Made by a program: the position numbers and the translations under genes
Notes under the pieces: model-generated
Database searches by the model: none
Told to the model about the DNA's origin: nothing
Seen by the model: only the letters and a program-made list of their open reading frames with translations
Source: Bacteroidota bacterium
Lineage (GTDB): Bacteria > Bacteroidota > Bacteroidia > Bacteroidales > VadinHA17
Direction: 5' to 3'
NCBI GenBank assembly: GCA_030611395.1
Contig: JAUWPX010000109.1
Coordinates: 1-5,837, forward strand
Length of the DNA: 5,837 nucleotides
In this document: in pieces, positions 5,569 to 5,837 of the stretch
Layout of the letters: the number at the start of each line of letters is the position of its first letter
Position numbering within the stretch: the stretch's first letter is position 1

Positions 5569-5837
5569 TTGAGTAATTTTATTCAACGTTCCATAACCGG
5601 ACTTTTTATTATTATTATACTGGTGGGCAGTATTTTACTAAATGCCCTTTCGTTTTTTCTGCTTTTTTTGATCATTCTTATAGTCTCTATGCTGGAATTC
5701 TACAGGATGGCAAGACATACAAGAGCACGGCCTCAGAAATATTTTGGTGTATTTATCGGAGGGGGGCTTTTTATTGTGAATTTCCTTTTTGCAGTAGGGT
5801 TTATTAATCAAAAATATTTTTACGTCTTTATTCCATT
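5569..5837 (+). CDS. cdsA: Phosphatidate cytidylyltransferase (CDP-diglyceride synthase), N-terminal part
   Basis: CdsA converts phosphatidate and CTP to CDP-diacylglycerol, the branch-point precursor of membrane phospholipids, in the inner membrane. Only the first 89 codons are visible. They read SNFIQRSITGLFIIIILVGS and continue with hydrophobic segments at about 10-26, 27-42 and 59-79. The pair R7-T10-G11 and the EFYRM segment after the second helix (43-47) fit the family start. The catalytic signature lies near the C-terminus, beyond the window, so the call rests on the N-terminus and on position after ftsH and DUF2007. The start is probably TTG (5569-5571): the frame is closed by TAG at 5536-5538, no ATG or GTG lies between, and the first ATG (codon 41) would delete the first two membrane segments. 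Confidence 0.85.
   Translation, partial: MSNFIQRSITGLFIIIILVGSILLNALSFFLLFLIILIVSMLEFYRMARHTRARPQKYFGVFIGGGLFIVNFLFAVGFINQKYFYVFIP

Overview
The window reads as an ordinary, gene-dense piece of chromosome from a member of the Bacteroidota. Four things point there: the protein sequences; the gene pairings (pyrE with an SRPBCC gene, ftsH with a DUF2007 gene and cdsA); the absence of Shine-Dalgarno sequences before the starts; and promoters of the type TTG-N20-TAnnTTTG. The DNA is AT-rich. Placement within the phylum (Bacteroidales or a relative) is a guess from protein resemblance.

Layout, left to right. The C-terminal 46 codons of a sigma-70-family factor (+) end at 142. A more GC-rich convergent spacer (143-230) separates it from a Nudix hydrolase (-, 231-851). 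The Nudix gene is head-to-head with pyrE (+, 857-1495), with only 5 bp between the two start codons. pyrE overlaps a small SRPBCC-fold gene (+, 1495-1902) by one base (TAATG). That gene meets birA, a biotin-protein ligase without a DNA-binding domain (-, 1899-2648), tail to tail, the two stop codons sharing one CTAG. A 262-bp AT-rich divergent region follows. It holds a good promoter for the right-hand operon: rsfS (+, 2911-3279), ftsH (+, 3291-5351), a 66-residue DUF2007 gene (+, 5366-5566) and cdsA (+, from a TTG at 5569, cut by the window end).

Functionally these are housekeeping genes: pyrimidine synthesis (pyrE), biotin loading of carboxylases (birA), ribosome silencing (rsfS), membrane proteolysis (ftsH) and phospholipid precursor synthesis (cdsA). 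The right-hand operon joins ribosome silencing, membrane quality control and phospholipid supply.

I found no mobile element, CRISPR array, RNA gene, toxin-antitoxin pair or defence system, and no evidence of an undescribed system. The points worth checking are the extreme compaction of the gene borders, very short or absent leaders, unusual active-site spellings in PyrE and FtsH, and the function of the two small conserved genes (SRPBCC and DUF2007).
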